A stretch of DNA of 27,496 bases from the NCBI GenBank assembly GCA_049999725.1, contig JBNGIS010003892.1:1-27496 (forward strand), read 5' to 3'. The notes under the pieces were generated by a model. The model had not been told where the DNA came from, made no database searches, and worked only from the letters and a program-made list of their open reading frames with translations. Shown here piece after piece: positions 1-7,974 of this stretch. Every line of letters starts with the position of its first letter. Positions within the stretch are counted from its first letter, which is position 1. Both the position numbers and the translations under genes were made by a program. Source of the stretch: Haplomitrium mnioides. Taxonomy: Eukaryota; Marchantiophyta; Haplomitriopsida; Calobryales.

Positions 1-66
1 CATTGTCGCTTTGCAATTTCTTGTTGTTTTTGACCTCAAATTTTGCTACTTTTCACTTTGGAGAAA

Positions 67-426
67 ATGGCTTCAAACGCCAATGCTCCCAAACCATCTC
101 AACCAAAGCCTTACAAATATTTGGATGTTTTGAAGGTTATGGAGCCACAAAAACTAGACTATGAATGGCTAGTTTGTTGTGGAATGATAAAGGACCTAGA
201 CCATCACCTTTATCTTTTTGGTGGTGAAGGTGAAAAATTCAACATTGGCCTTGTGGTACAAGTTGCAATGATTCGAAAGGGGCACCGAGACCACATGGGG
301 ATGCTTGTGTAGTCTAAACTAGCGCTTACTCTCTTCAAGACCTCAAGAAAGAAATTTTTCTTCAAGGAGATGAAGCCACGAGACATCTTCACCATGCATC
401 TGGAGTCGGCTTTCAACAATGCCAAG
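67..426 (+). pseudogene. exon 1 of the ParB-methyltransferase pseudogene
   Basis: One frame runs from the ATG at 67 to AAG at 424-426, broken only by TAG at 310-312. After that stop the same frame continues as a lysine-rich stretch (TSRKKFFFKEMKPRDIF) to the splice donor GTGAG at 427, so the stop looks like a later mutation rather than the gene's end. The exon ends in phase 0, which agrees with exon 2 starting at 767. I do not recognise a domain in this N-terminal part. Confidence 0.55.
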
Positions 427-766
427 GTGAGATGAGAAAGCTCTTTTTTCATTTGTTTAAATTATTTTGTTGCAAAGAAGTCTCTTCGTACGAGGACTTT
501 CGAGTCCATACATGCATGGACTTCCGAGTCTATATGCACATAGACTCCCGAGTCCATACGCACATTGACTCCCAAGTCCATGCTCACATGGACTTACGAG
601 TCCTTGCAAGCAAAGACTCTAGAGTCTATGACCACAAAGACTCCCGAATCCCTAAGCGCTTGGACTACTTTGCAACTTTGGGTTTAGACCAAAGGTTGAA
701 CCGCTTCTTTTGTGTTAAGTCATTGACATTTTCACTTTTTTATTCCATTTCACTCAATACTTGTCG
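427..766 (+). other. intron 1 (acceptor mutated)
   Basis: The donor is GTGAG at 427. The acceptor is inferred at 765-766 after a pyrimidine-rich stretch (725-764). The dinucleotide there is CG where AG is expected, but the frame resumes in phase 0 immediately after it and stays coherent through 767-970. The intron body contains the 24-bp array at 495-662. An AG at 919-920 would also fit a splice site, but it would discard about 150 bases of matching reading frame. Confidence 0.45.
495..662 (+). repeat. minisatellite, seven copies of a 24-bp unit, inside intron 1
   Basis: Seven consecutive 24-base units can be laid end to end from 495 to 662, each beginning GACT. The approximate consensus has two palindromic halves: a GACTCNCGAGTC-like arm and a CATGCGCGCATG-like arm. 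Copies differ at several positions, so the array is old. The second half alternates purine and pyrimidine. Related units recur in intron 2 and in the 3' flank of the gene. Confidence 0.85.
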
Positions 767-2093
767 AACTTTGTCAATGCCTACTCGGACACGAAGTGGG
801 GAGAAAGGGACTTCATAAAGTTTGTCATTAGTGTCAAACTTTTGAAGGTCAAGATAGGCGTGCATGTCCAATAACTTGTGTTGCATCCAAGTGCAACTTT
901 GATGACATTGATAGCAACAGGTAGACCATCTGCTGCAAAAAAGAGAATAGAGGTGGAGCCAGTCGAGGCTCCAAAAAGAAGAAGCAGGTATTATCGAAGA
1001 AAAAAATGTACCTCCACCACCTATTGAGGAGGAGTCGGTACCCTCTATGTCTCCCATTAGCTTGTCTTTTGCTACCCCTTCATTCTCAATTGTTAGCAGC
1101 TTAGATGAGGAAAAGAGTCGGAGCCAATATAGGCTCCAACCTCTAGAGCAAAAAAGCAATCTCACAAAGGGCTGAGGACATTCCAGGAATGAGAGTAGGT
1201 GGATCCTCAGACACTGTCTTAGGAAGACAAGAATAAGATTTGAGAGTTTGCCATGCAGCAGTGAAGAGTCCATGAAGAAACAATCACCATTCAGCTAGAG
1301 AATTAAAACCTTTCAAAATCTGGAATGGACAATTGGGGACCATTCTAGATTAGAAGGTTAAATGAAGACTTTGTAGAGCTTTTGGCGCAGAGAATGCTCA
1401 CAAATAAGTATACGCACAATTTTTTATTATTGTAGTGAACTCGAAATGAGGGTTGAAAGATAAGTCAGAAATTGACATGAGGAACCCTGACAAGTATAAA
1501 TACGAGATTGCATGAGGCAATCACAGTGCTGCCGTAAGCAGCTTTTAATCATGAAATATGGAGCAAAAAATCCCATACTATCGCTTTGTAAGTGCTATGT
1601 CTACATGGGGCTGACACCAACACAAGTCTGTATCTTTGCAACAAAGAACAATTATAACCAACGATACAAGTTGGAGATGACTCCTGAAGAGACTGTGACT
1701 TCTCAAGACAATTGGTTGGCGTTTAGAAGTGGAGAGCTCTGGGAGTTACAATAGATCATTTTTTCAATGTGGGAGAAGAACACTGTAAAGGGTCAGAAAC
1801 CAAAGGCCAAAGGATCTCTACAAATGGATGACATGAAGTGGACACTGTGGAGGCCCCTTCAGGGTCTTGTCGACGAAATTAAAATTTTTGTTTTGAAACG
1901 TGTGGAAGCCGGAGAGATTTCGATTGAAGAAGTGTCTCAAGAATTGGAGAGACATAAGGTTTTGGCACTGATGGTAAAGCTTTTTTGCTTTGAGGTGTAC
2001 TGCAAAATATGGGAAGAAGCAAGGATGGAGTATCCCATCTACACTAAAGAGTCAAAGATGTCATCGTTTTATTCGAGTTTTGAGAAATTATTG
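767..2093 (+). pseudogene. exon 2: ParB/sulfiredoxin-like domain
   Basis: The frame opens at 767 (NFVNAYSDTKWGERDF) and passes a TAA at 872. A frameshift near 975-985 leads into a proline/serine-rich tract (from IIEEKNVPPPP). The segment at 1349-1396 reads IRRLNEDFVELLAQRM, then a hydrophobic strand ending VVNSK (about 1430-1450), then a GNHSAA motif at 1516-1533, and CYVYMGLTPTQ (about 1588-1620). This order matches the ParB/sulfiredoxin fold: an I-R-x-L-N-E strand-helix start, a short beta strand, a G-x-H-R/S-x-x-A loop that binds nucleotide in family members, then a strand and a helix. The part from 1767 to 2093 is charged and helical and ends at a perfect donor, GTAAGT, at 2094. Stops in GPF-stop-IRR and just before GNHS show it is dead. 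The family call rests on motif order alone. Confidence 0.5.
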
Positions 2094-2405
2094 GTAAGTT
2101 TTTTTTTTCTTCAACTCTGTTTCTAAATATGATAGTGAATTTTTTCGAAAGGTTGGAGAGTCCATGCTCCCAAGGACTCTCGAAAGTCCAAGCTCGACTA
2201 GGCTCTCAGAAGTCCTTGCGAGCATTTACTCTCTCGAGTCCATACGCGCATATACTCGAGAGAAACTATGTGCGCCTAGACTCGAGAGTCCATGCGTGCA
2301 TGGACTTTCAAGTCTGTGCTCAATGGACTCTCGTCTCTCCTTGCATTTGACTCAAATTTTTTGCCTAATGTTCTTGTCTAACTTGTTTCTCTGTGCTTTG
2401 TACAG
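2094..2405 (+). other. intron 2
   Basis: The donor GTAAGT at 2094 is followed by a poly-T run, and the acceptor TTTGTACAG ends at 2405. Both flanking exons are open in phase 0 (EKLL before, ADKTFKRQ after), which makes this the best-supported intron in the window. Its middle is filled by diverged copies of the palindromic minisatellite. Confidence 0.8.
2150..2340 (+). repeat. diverged copies of the 24-bp palindromic minisatellite in intron 2
   Basis: About seven units of 23-27 bases are recognisable by recurring GACTCTCGA/GAGTCCATGCG pieces, for example CTCGAGAGTCCATGCGTGCA near 2281-2300. The CATGCGTGCATG core and the CTCGAG core are both present. Spacing is less regular than in intron 1. 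Confidence 0.7.
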
Positions 2406-2962
2406 GCGGACAAAACGTTCAAACGACAGTTGGCCAAAAAATTGACGACCGCTACTAACGAGCGAAAGAAATTAGAGGTTGAAGAAGCCCCATCTAATAA
2501 AGACCAGGCCCCAACTCTTGTCTCCTACCTCCCTGCTTTTCTGATCTATTGCCAAAAAGCAAGAGAGTGGAAGGCAAGACAACAAAATGAAGCTGCTACC
2601 CCTCTAACTAAAGCAGGGCTTGAAGAGCAAGACGAGGACTTAATGCCTTATGTAGGTGGACTCAACGTGGCATTTTATCAAGTCTACGAGAAGGCTAGTG
2701 CTTGATAGTTGAAGGGTTTAGTGAAACCTAGATGTTTCACTTTAGCTATTGCTAATATTCCTTACGGTTATAACTTTAAGGAATGCAAGCATGATGAATC
2801 GGAACCCTTCACAAAGGATGATATTTTTGACATGGTTTCTTTTTTTACGACTATTAAAACTTCAAACTTTTGGTCTTTTGTTAGTACCTACTCTTTCCAA
2901 CCATTTGGCATTGTCAAAGATGCTCTACTAGAGGTTTACTGTGCCATCGACCACGGTATCTG
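2406..2962 (+). pseudogene. exon 3: linker and methyltransferase motif IV
   Basis: The exon starts ADKTFKRQLAKK and runs open to a double stop (TGA TAG, 2703-2708). The frame then continues in register through CFTLAIANIPYGYNFKE (2736-2786), which holds motif IV. Family members usually have D/N/S-P-P-Y/F; here it is N-I-P-Y. A region with FWSFVSTYSFQPFGIVKDAL follows, resembling the strand-helix part after motif IV. The exon ends with TG at 2962 before GTAAGT, and exon 4 supplies the third base, giving a tryptophan codon and then GAC. That split codon is good evidence for real splicing. Confidence 0.6.
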
Positions 2963-3062
2963 GTAAGTTGTATTTTGATTTTTTTCCATCTGATAGTTTA
3001 TCTCTTTTATTTTTCTTTTACTTTCTTTCCTTTGTCTCATGTGTTTGTTTTTGTTACTATAG
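2963..3062 (+). other. intron 3
   Basis: A 100-base, T-rich intron with donor GTAAGT at 2963 and acceptor TTACTATAG ending at 3062. Joining at these sites keeps the frame (IDHGIW then DKSNIHHSS). It has no minisatellite. Confidence 0.75.
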
Positions 3063-3709
3063 GGACAAAAGTAATATTCATCATTCAAGTGGTCCCAAAA
3101 TCGCTCACACCTATGAGTACTAGACTATGGGCTACTGGACCAAGAAGGGAAAATGGAGCATAAAGCTCTTCAACTTGCAATATGATGATTAAAATGGGCA
3201 TCCTTGACAAATCATGTGAAGTGCTTTTAGCTGCCATGTTGTTTTGGCAAAGTTCAAACATATAGAATACGATGCTTCTATGAATGTCCATCAAAAGCTT
3301 TACGTTTTGTATAACCTTTTTTATTGATCATTTGTCAATAGAGCAAGATTAGATCTTAGATCTTTGCTCTGGATCCAACACAGGCCTTGTTTGTGCTTTG
3401 AAGTTGATGCAAAATTACATCGCCATCAAATATGATGGACGTCAGTCTATCTATATTCCCTAAAGGGTTTTAACAATGGCTTCTTTGCCATTTGATGTGA
3501 CAGAATCATAGATTATATATGCATACCACAAAGAGCATGTTCCTCCTGGTATTGTTGGTGCTTCTGGCAATTCTATTGCAATTTTTGGGACTAGAGAGTC
3601 TTGGCATGACTCTCTAGTAGTTCAAGATGCCAAAGCTTCTATTCCAATTGGTTTAGATGAGACCACTCTTCTTGAAGAGGATAGGGCTGAAGCTATAGCA
3701 TCAAATTGA
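3063..3709 (+). pseudogene. exon 4: methyltransferase motif I and C-terminus
   Basis: The frame opens DKSNIHHSSGPKIAHTYEY and meets stops at about 3119 and 3177. After a frameshift it reads on as MGILDKSCEVLLAAM (from about 3196). From about 3325 one frame runs to the end through IDHLSIEQD, a stop, and ILDLCSGSNTGLV with ALKLMQNYIAI (3353-3425). This is the AdoMet-binding motif I plus the following helix and strand, as in family proteins that read D-x-F/C-x-G-S-G-T followed by an alpha helix and a strand ending in I-E. The expected acidic residue after the strand is replaced by K-Y-D. The tail is acidic (TTLLEEDRAEAIASN). Confidence 0.6.
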
Positions 3710-3725
3710 TGTATTTTTTGTAAAT

Positions 3726-3731
3726 AATAAA
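3726..3731 (+). terminator. polyadenylation signal candidate
   Basis: An AATAAA hexamer lies 17 bases after the TGA at 3707-3709, in an AT-rich context with TTTTTTGTAAAT just before it. This is where a plant 3' UTR signal for the upstream pseudogene would be expected. A chance match in AT-rich DNA is possible. Confidence 0.4.
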
Positions 3732-3954
3732 GTAATTTTTTCACAAAATATTATTTGAGCTATTTTTATTCTTGTTACATTCTAAATCTAGTTTATGACG
3801 TATTTTCTTTACGATTCAATTTCTTTCACAAAACTATTTTTGAACAAAACGTACTAGCTATTGTAAAAATTAGCAACAAAGTCTATGTTGGCATGGAAGC
3901 TCCTTTTGTTTTTGATTTATGTTCAAGTTTTCTTCAATCATGAGTTTTTGGGGT

Positions 3955-4345
3955 CCTTGCTTAGAAAGGCTTCGGTAGTCTTTGCGTCTAAGTACTTAGC
4001 AGTTCATGCTCGCATAGGCTGTAGCTATCCATGCACGCATGGCTTTAATTTTTCAAGTGTGCGTGGGTTTTAGTTGTCCATGCGTGCATGGATTTTATCA
4101 AACAAAGTGTGTCTGGGCTTTAAGTTGCCTTACACACGGGCTTCAGTAGTCCATATGCACATAGGCTTTAGTAGTCTTTTCATAGTTTCGCTTCAACAAT
4201 CCTCTTGCGCTTATACTTTAGGGTTCTAGTTCAAAGTTCTTGCACATGAAAGCTTCAACATTCCATACACGTATGAGGTTCAACATTCCAAGTGCAAAAA
4301 TCTTGACAGTCCATATGTACATTAGCTTTAAAACTATGATTCAAA
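3955..4345 (+). repeat. 24-25-bp minisatellite array downstream of the pseudogene
   Basis: Units resembling GGCTTTAGTAGTCCATGC plus GCGCATG recur about 12 times, for instance near 4007-4031, 4069-4092 and 4141-4165. They share the AGTCCATGCG...CATGG core with the intron 1 and 2 arrays, but the first half is GCTTTAGT rather than GACTCTCGA. Copies are well diverged, and the pattern fades after 4330. Confidence 0.7.
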
Positions 4346-4690
4346 GTTCTTGTGCGATTAAACAACTTTTTTTATTGAATATATTTCTGATAAAATTTGA
4401 ATGTTTTGATCAATTTTTGAGATTGATGATATCATTGCTAGTTTTTAAATTATTTAGCAACAAATTTCTTATATATTTAGTATATATTCTATTTGGTAAT
4501 GCTCATGATTTAAAAAAAAGAAATTATAACAACAATTTTGATAAAACTCTCATAAGAAGATTTGTTTTTAATACATTGTGCACTTGAAATAAGCAATTTT
4601 GATGTATAAATTTTTTTCTTGCAAAAAAATATTACTAACGTCAAATTCATGATTTTTGATGCAAAGATTTCAAAATTCGTTTTTGCAAAC
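4346..4690. other. AT-rich stretch without recognisable gene
   Basis: Strongly AT-rich DNA with many short T and A runs. The reading frames here show low-complexity composition and no motif I recognise. It separates the pseudogene's satellite from the truncated end of gypsy I. Confidence 0.7.
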
Positions 4691-5480
4691 GCCAATTGAA
4701 CAGGAATCCAGTAGTGGTTCTTGGTTCAAAACAGTGTTTAGAGTAGAAAATATAGTGAAAATGATGCCAAAGTTGCATGCTTACTGAACCTATAACCCAT
4801 AGCAAGCCACTTTAACTAGAGATCCTAATCCCCATGATGACTAGCTTGCAAACCATACTTGCGCAATATTCTCTTCACTGTTTGAACCACTCGTCTTGCT
4901 AATCCATATGCCTTATAATTATCTCTAGAAGTAGTATGATGATCAATGAGAGCTTACTTGCAAAAACTTCAAACTCACTTTGAAAATTAGTACCTTAATC
5001 CATCAACACTTCATCAAGTGCTCCAAAATGATTGAGAACTTGATCCAAGAAAGTGACAACCACTTGTTTTCTGGTCTTTTCTAGCAATGCTACCAACTCA
5101 ATCCACTTGGAGAAATGCTCCACCATCACCAATACATACCTATTATGTTATTGGCTCCAAGGCAAGGAACTTGCAAATTCCAAACTCCAATGATTTCTCA
5201 AACCCATAATAGGTAGTGAGTGGATGTTGAGAAGTGGAAGCATTAAATGATGCTCAAACTCTATCACACACAACACATTTGGCGACCCCCTAGTGCACAT
5301 CAATGTTCATACCTCGCCACCAATACTGTCCATGCAACAAACTATAGGTGCACTTTACCCTAAAATGTCCCAACTCCTCATGAGCATAGCTCTCCAATGT
5401 AAGATACTACATCGACTTGGGCATTACATGTACCTTTTCATCAGCCAAGACTCACAAAATTTGAGCTCCTTCCTACTTGA
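4690..5480 (-). pseudogene. gypsy I integrase (decayed, C-terminus truncated)
   Basis: Translated on the - strand with frame changes, this shows an H-x4-H/C-x2-C zinc module (HEELGHF near 5375 and CVVC near 5275). It continues with EHFSKWIELVAL (about 5090-5130), a degraded MD-stop-GTNF where family members have D-x-G-T-x-F, and TSRDNYKAYGLARRVVQTVK (about 4875-4935). It ends LAMGYRFSKHATL with SFSLYFLL (about 4745-4805). These are the integrase core of Ty3/gypsy elements; the usual D-G-L-A-E-R glutamate is lost. The match fades near 4690, so the C-terminal part and the 3' LTR are missing. The protein would process and join retroelement cDNA. Several stops and at least two frameshifts show it is dead. 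Confidence 0.8.
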
Positions 5481-5559
5481 ATCTCTTTGCTTGCTATTGG
5501 ACTCTAACTCACTCCTTGGCATCAAACTTTCCACTCATAAAACATGTGTAGGTTCTCTA

Positions 5560-6060
5560 TCACATGTCTATCATTGTAAATATTATTATCCAAGCTAGAA
5601 TCAGAACCTTTGTCTCCTGTTGAGCTCTCAATATCAACTCCATCAGCAAGGATAGCCACCAATCCACTCCAAATTGCCATCCAAGAAAGAAAAGTAGATG
5701 CATACCAACCTCACACCATCTTCTTATCAGACTCCTCATGCCAACGCACACTAGTCTCATCATGCTAGCTTGTAAATAGGTTGCAACTAAATCCATCTAC
5801 ATCCAAGTTGGTCATACCATGCCTATGAACCACCTAGAATTCATACTCCTGCAACAACAATGCCTACCTTACAAGCTTGTCCGTGAGTTTATTCGATCTC
5901 ATCAACTATTTGAGGGGCTGATGATCTATTACCAAAGTGAATAGAGTACTAGAAAAATAACAATGCAAGTGTGCTATAGCCTACATTGCTTCCAAATACA
6001 CTCCCTCATAAGAACTATACTTAGCCAAATTGATAGACTGATGTTTCAACTTCACACTTG
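5560..6060 (-). pseudogene. gypsy I RNase H and RNase H-integrase connection (decayed)
   Basis: The - strand reads YSSYEGVYLEA (about 5985-6020), AIAHLHCYF, TLVIDHQPLK (about 5920-5950), SNKLTDKLVR, ALLLQEYEF and VVHRHGMTNLDVDGFS (about 5800-5850). This is the Ty3/gypsy RNase H, including the T-D-H-x-P-L signature with I for T. The residues after it (RWHEES and onward) form a connection to integrase. At least four stops occur. On the high-coordinate side it ends where copia RNase H begins (about 6040-6060), so the matching reverse transcriptase is displaced to 11862-12680. Confidence 0.8.
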
Positions 6061-6113
6061 ATCTACATTGATTGCTTCTCAATGCTGGTTTAATGCAAGT
6101 CTATCAATTTGGC
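6024..6113. repeat. 16-bp perfect inverted repeat at the gypsy I/copia junction
   Basis: Bases 6024-6039 (GCCAAATTGATAGACT) are the exact reverse complement of 6098-6113, with 58 bases between. The left arm lies in gypsy I RNase H sequence and the right arm in the end of copia RNase H. No copia 3' LTR lies between the two elements. A chance 16-mer inverted match at this distance is unlikely, so it may mark a rearrangement. Confidence 0.75.
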
Positions 6114-6392
6114 CAACACCATCCCTCTCACAAAATGGCAATAAACTTCAACCCGCTTTGAATGTGCATGAAAAATTGGATTGCTAGCCAACTAAACACT
6201 ATTGATGTTGTAACAATGAACCTTCATTGGTTCCTCTACTCTAACATTCAATTCTGACAAAAGCTTTAATAACCACATTACCTCATAGATGGCCCTGGCT
6301 GCCCCCTGTATTCAGCCTTTGTACTTGATGCAACTGTAGGTTGCTTCTTGTTGCTCCACGCTATTCTAGCACTACCAAATGAAAAGAGGAAT
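6040..6392 (-). pseudogene. copia RNase H (decayed)
   Basis: The - strand reads FSFGSARIAWSNKKQPTVAS then STKAEYRGA (about 6300-6390), YEVMWLLKLLSELNVRVEEP, HCYNINSV, LASNPIFHAHSKRVEVYCHF and VRGMVLAKLIDLH (to about 6095). This is the standard Ty1/copia RNase H order, including the catalytic S-T-x-A-E-Y, a C-(D to Y)-N motif, and N-P-x-F-H-x-R/H-x-K-H/R-I-E-V. It stops around TSIEKQS (about 6080), short of the usual end, and neither a 3' LTR nor a polypurine tract follows. The upstream part linking it to reverse transcriptase is replaced by 6393-6848. Confidence 0.85.
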
Positions 6393-6648
6393 TGTTACAA
6401 TATATAGAGTAAGATAAATAATCTAATCAACAATTAAACCTTAATCTAGGATTAGCACATATAATTAGGATTATATTTAATCTTAATCCTATGATAGATA
6501 AACACATACACATTTGGATACTACGAGCATTATGATATTGAGATATTGAGATATGAGATAATAAGAGAAGAGAGAAGAGGAGAGAAGTTTTCTTACAAGC
6601 ACATATCTTGTTCATGATTATGTAATGATTCAATCTTCTTCTATAACA
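6393..6648 (+). repeat. LTR, Ty1/copia-like, + orientation
   Basis: The termini are TG...CA with TGTTA/TAACA inverted ends. Repeated AATCTTAATCC-type and AGATATTGAGATATGAGA motifs fill the middle. The primer-binding-like site directly after the CA end fixes the orientation. No second copy was seen in the window. Confidence 0.6.
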
Positions 6649-6660
6649 TGTTATTAGCAT
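6649..6660 (+). other. primer-binding site candidate (tRNA-Met type)
   Basis: TGTTATTAGCAT directly follows the LTR end. The usual plant copia site is TGGTATCAGAGC; the resemblance is partial but the position is exact. Confidence 0.45.
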
Positions 6661-6848
6661 GAGTAGCTTACAAATAAAAATATATTTTTTTTCATATCCC
6701 CCGCTTCATCTTTCTTCTATACAATCTAAAAACCAATTTTTTTCTATTCTTCTTAATAGAAATCCAATTTTAAATCCCCCTCCCTCTCAATCTAGATAGA
6801 TATTAATTTTTCTTTATATATTAGTTTTATATTATATAATACTATAAA

Positions 6849-7640
6849 ATTGGTTTGCAACTTGTCATGACATATTTGAACAATATATCCAAGGCATACT
6901 GCCTCTGTACAGTCCATATGCCCTACTCTACTTTTATCACCTCAATGCTAAGAAAATGCCTCAGCTCACCAAAATCCTTCATATCAAACTTTTGTTGCAA
7001 CAATTTTTTAACTTTAGCAATATCTTGCTTACTCCCTCTTTTCATAATCAGATCATCTACATAAATGAGAATGAGCATCATACCTTTCTCTATTTTCTTT
7101 ACATATAGAGAATAGTTTCCAAATGACATTTTGAAGCCCATTGAAACAAGATATTCGCACATCATGTTAGACCATGCTTGAGGTGTTTGCTTCAACCCAT
7201 ATAGGGCCTTCTTCAACTTACATACCTGAAATGAATGCTCCAAATCAACAAATCTAGGTGGCTATACCATGTACACCTCCTCTTCAAGCTCCCCATGCAA
7301 CATTTCATTTTTCATATCCATTTGTTGTAAATTCCACTTTTGTATTGCAACCAATGCAATGACTGCCCAAACAATTGTTGTTCTCCCACAGAACTGAAAG
7401 TCTTCTCATAGTCTATCCCATGAGTTTGAGCATATCAATTAGTTACTAACCTTGCCTTAAATCTACTTATGTTGCCATCTTCACTCCTCTTTAGTTTGTC
7501 AATCTATTTGCAACCAATGGCTTTCTTCCCTTTCAGAAAGGGCACCAGCTCCCAAGTCTGATTTTTGTGAAAAGCCTCCATCTCTTCCATCACAACAGAT
7601 TCTCATATGTCATCACGTATAGCATTCTCAAATAGGACAA
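6849..7640 (-). pseudogene. copia reverse transcriptase (decayed, C-terminus lost)
   Basis: The - strand shows TWELVPFLKGKKAIGCK (about 7500-7560), THGIDYEKTFS (about 7405-7440), WNLQQMDMKNEMLHGELEEE (about 7285-7345), and then an uninterrupted frame at 6923-7243. That frame contains KLKKALYGLKQTPQAW, YVDDLI (the Y-x-D-D catalytic motif, intact) and FDMKDFGELRHFL. It continues RQYALDILFKYVMTSCKPI and stops abruptly at about 6849. Family proteins go on with S-T-P and the connection to RNase H; here the +-strand LTR fragment begins. It would copy the element's RNA into cDNA inside its particle. Confidence 0.9.
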
Positions 7641-7974
7641 GTTCCTTCTCAGTAATAACATGCATCGTATATGGATGATAGGATGCAAATGCTCTCTTGT
7701 GTCGCAATCTGTCTACATGGTACTTCTCACTATCACTTTTGCGCAAAGGTATGCTTTGCACCTGCTACTCTACTTGTTTTTGACTTGATATGTTGAAGCT
7801 AAGAGTAGTCTTAGCTCTTCATCCACACTTTCTAGTTCACTGTTGCCTCCTTCTCCTAGAGATATTGCAAGTTAGAGAATAATGCTCCAAATTTTTACAC
7901 AGCCTTCATTATCATGTACTAGTGCTACTACTACTTGTGCCTTCACCTTGTGAACTACTCAATTCTTGAGTTTG
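7641..7974 (-). other. copia integrase-reverse transcriptase linker
   Basis: This lies between the integrase C-terminal region and reverse transcriptase of the copia element. The - strand is serine-rich and interrupted by stops, as this poorly conserved linker usually is. I see no separate gene. Confidence 0.5.

Larger units (their letters stand above)
67..3709 (+). pseudogene. decayed four-exon gene: ParB-like domain plus beta-class amino DNA methyltransferase
   Basis: Seen: reading frames join across three introns (427-766, 2094-2405, 2963-3062) with matching phases. Exon 1 starts at the ATG at 67, which opens MASNANAPK; a TTG lies upstream at 43. Domains in order are a basic/proline-rich N-terminus, a ParB/sulfiredoxin-like segment (about 1325-1750), a helical charged linker (1767-2700), then methyltransferase motif IV NIPYG (2754-2768) and motif I LDLCSGSNTG (3356-3385). 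It ends at the TGA at 3707, followed by AATAAA at 3726. Stops include 310-312, 872-874, 1513-1515, 2703-2708 and one just before motif I; frameshifts lie near 975-985, 1170-1300, 1535 and 3175. Known: motif IV before motif I is the beta-class order of N6-adenine/N4-cytosine methyltransferases, and ParB-like domains are fused to such enzymes in phages and plasmids. Inference: a bacterial- or phage-type gene that acquired introns in a plant lineage and then died. A functional paralogue may exist elsewhere. Confidence 0.65.
6393..6848 (+). mobile_element. truncated +-strand LTR element replacing part of copia
   Basis: A 256-base LTR-like sequence (6393-6648) begins TGTTACAA and ends CTATAACA, so its termini are a 5-bp inverted repeat (TGTTA/TAACA). 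It is followed by TGTTATTAGC (6649-6658), which matches the common tRNA-Met primer-binding start TGGTATCAGA at 7 of 10 positions, then by about 190 bases of AT-rich leader-like DNA. The polarity is opposite to the surrounding copia. About 100-120 residues expected between copia reverse transcriptase and RNase H are missing and no target duplication is visible. This was therefore a replacement or deletion event, not a clean insertion. No coding sequence of this element is present. Confidence 0.55.

Noticed and set aside
495-662. CRISPR-like regular repeat
   Set aside because: The units are contiguous with no unique spacers, in a plant intron; it is a minisatellite.
432-818. 128-codon + frame of repeated MDxRVxxH units
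   Set aside because: It is a translation of the 24-bp intronic minisatellite, whose length is a multiple of three and so stays open.
919-921. AG as intron 1 acceptor
   Set aside because: The upstream sequence from 767 stays in one coherent coding frame that continues through this site, so 767 is preferred.
740-1273. 177-codon antisense frame
   Set aside because: It lies opposite exon 2 of the pseudogene, whose sense frame shows better protein-like content and splice support.
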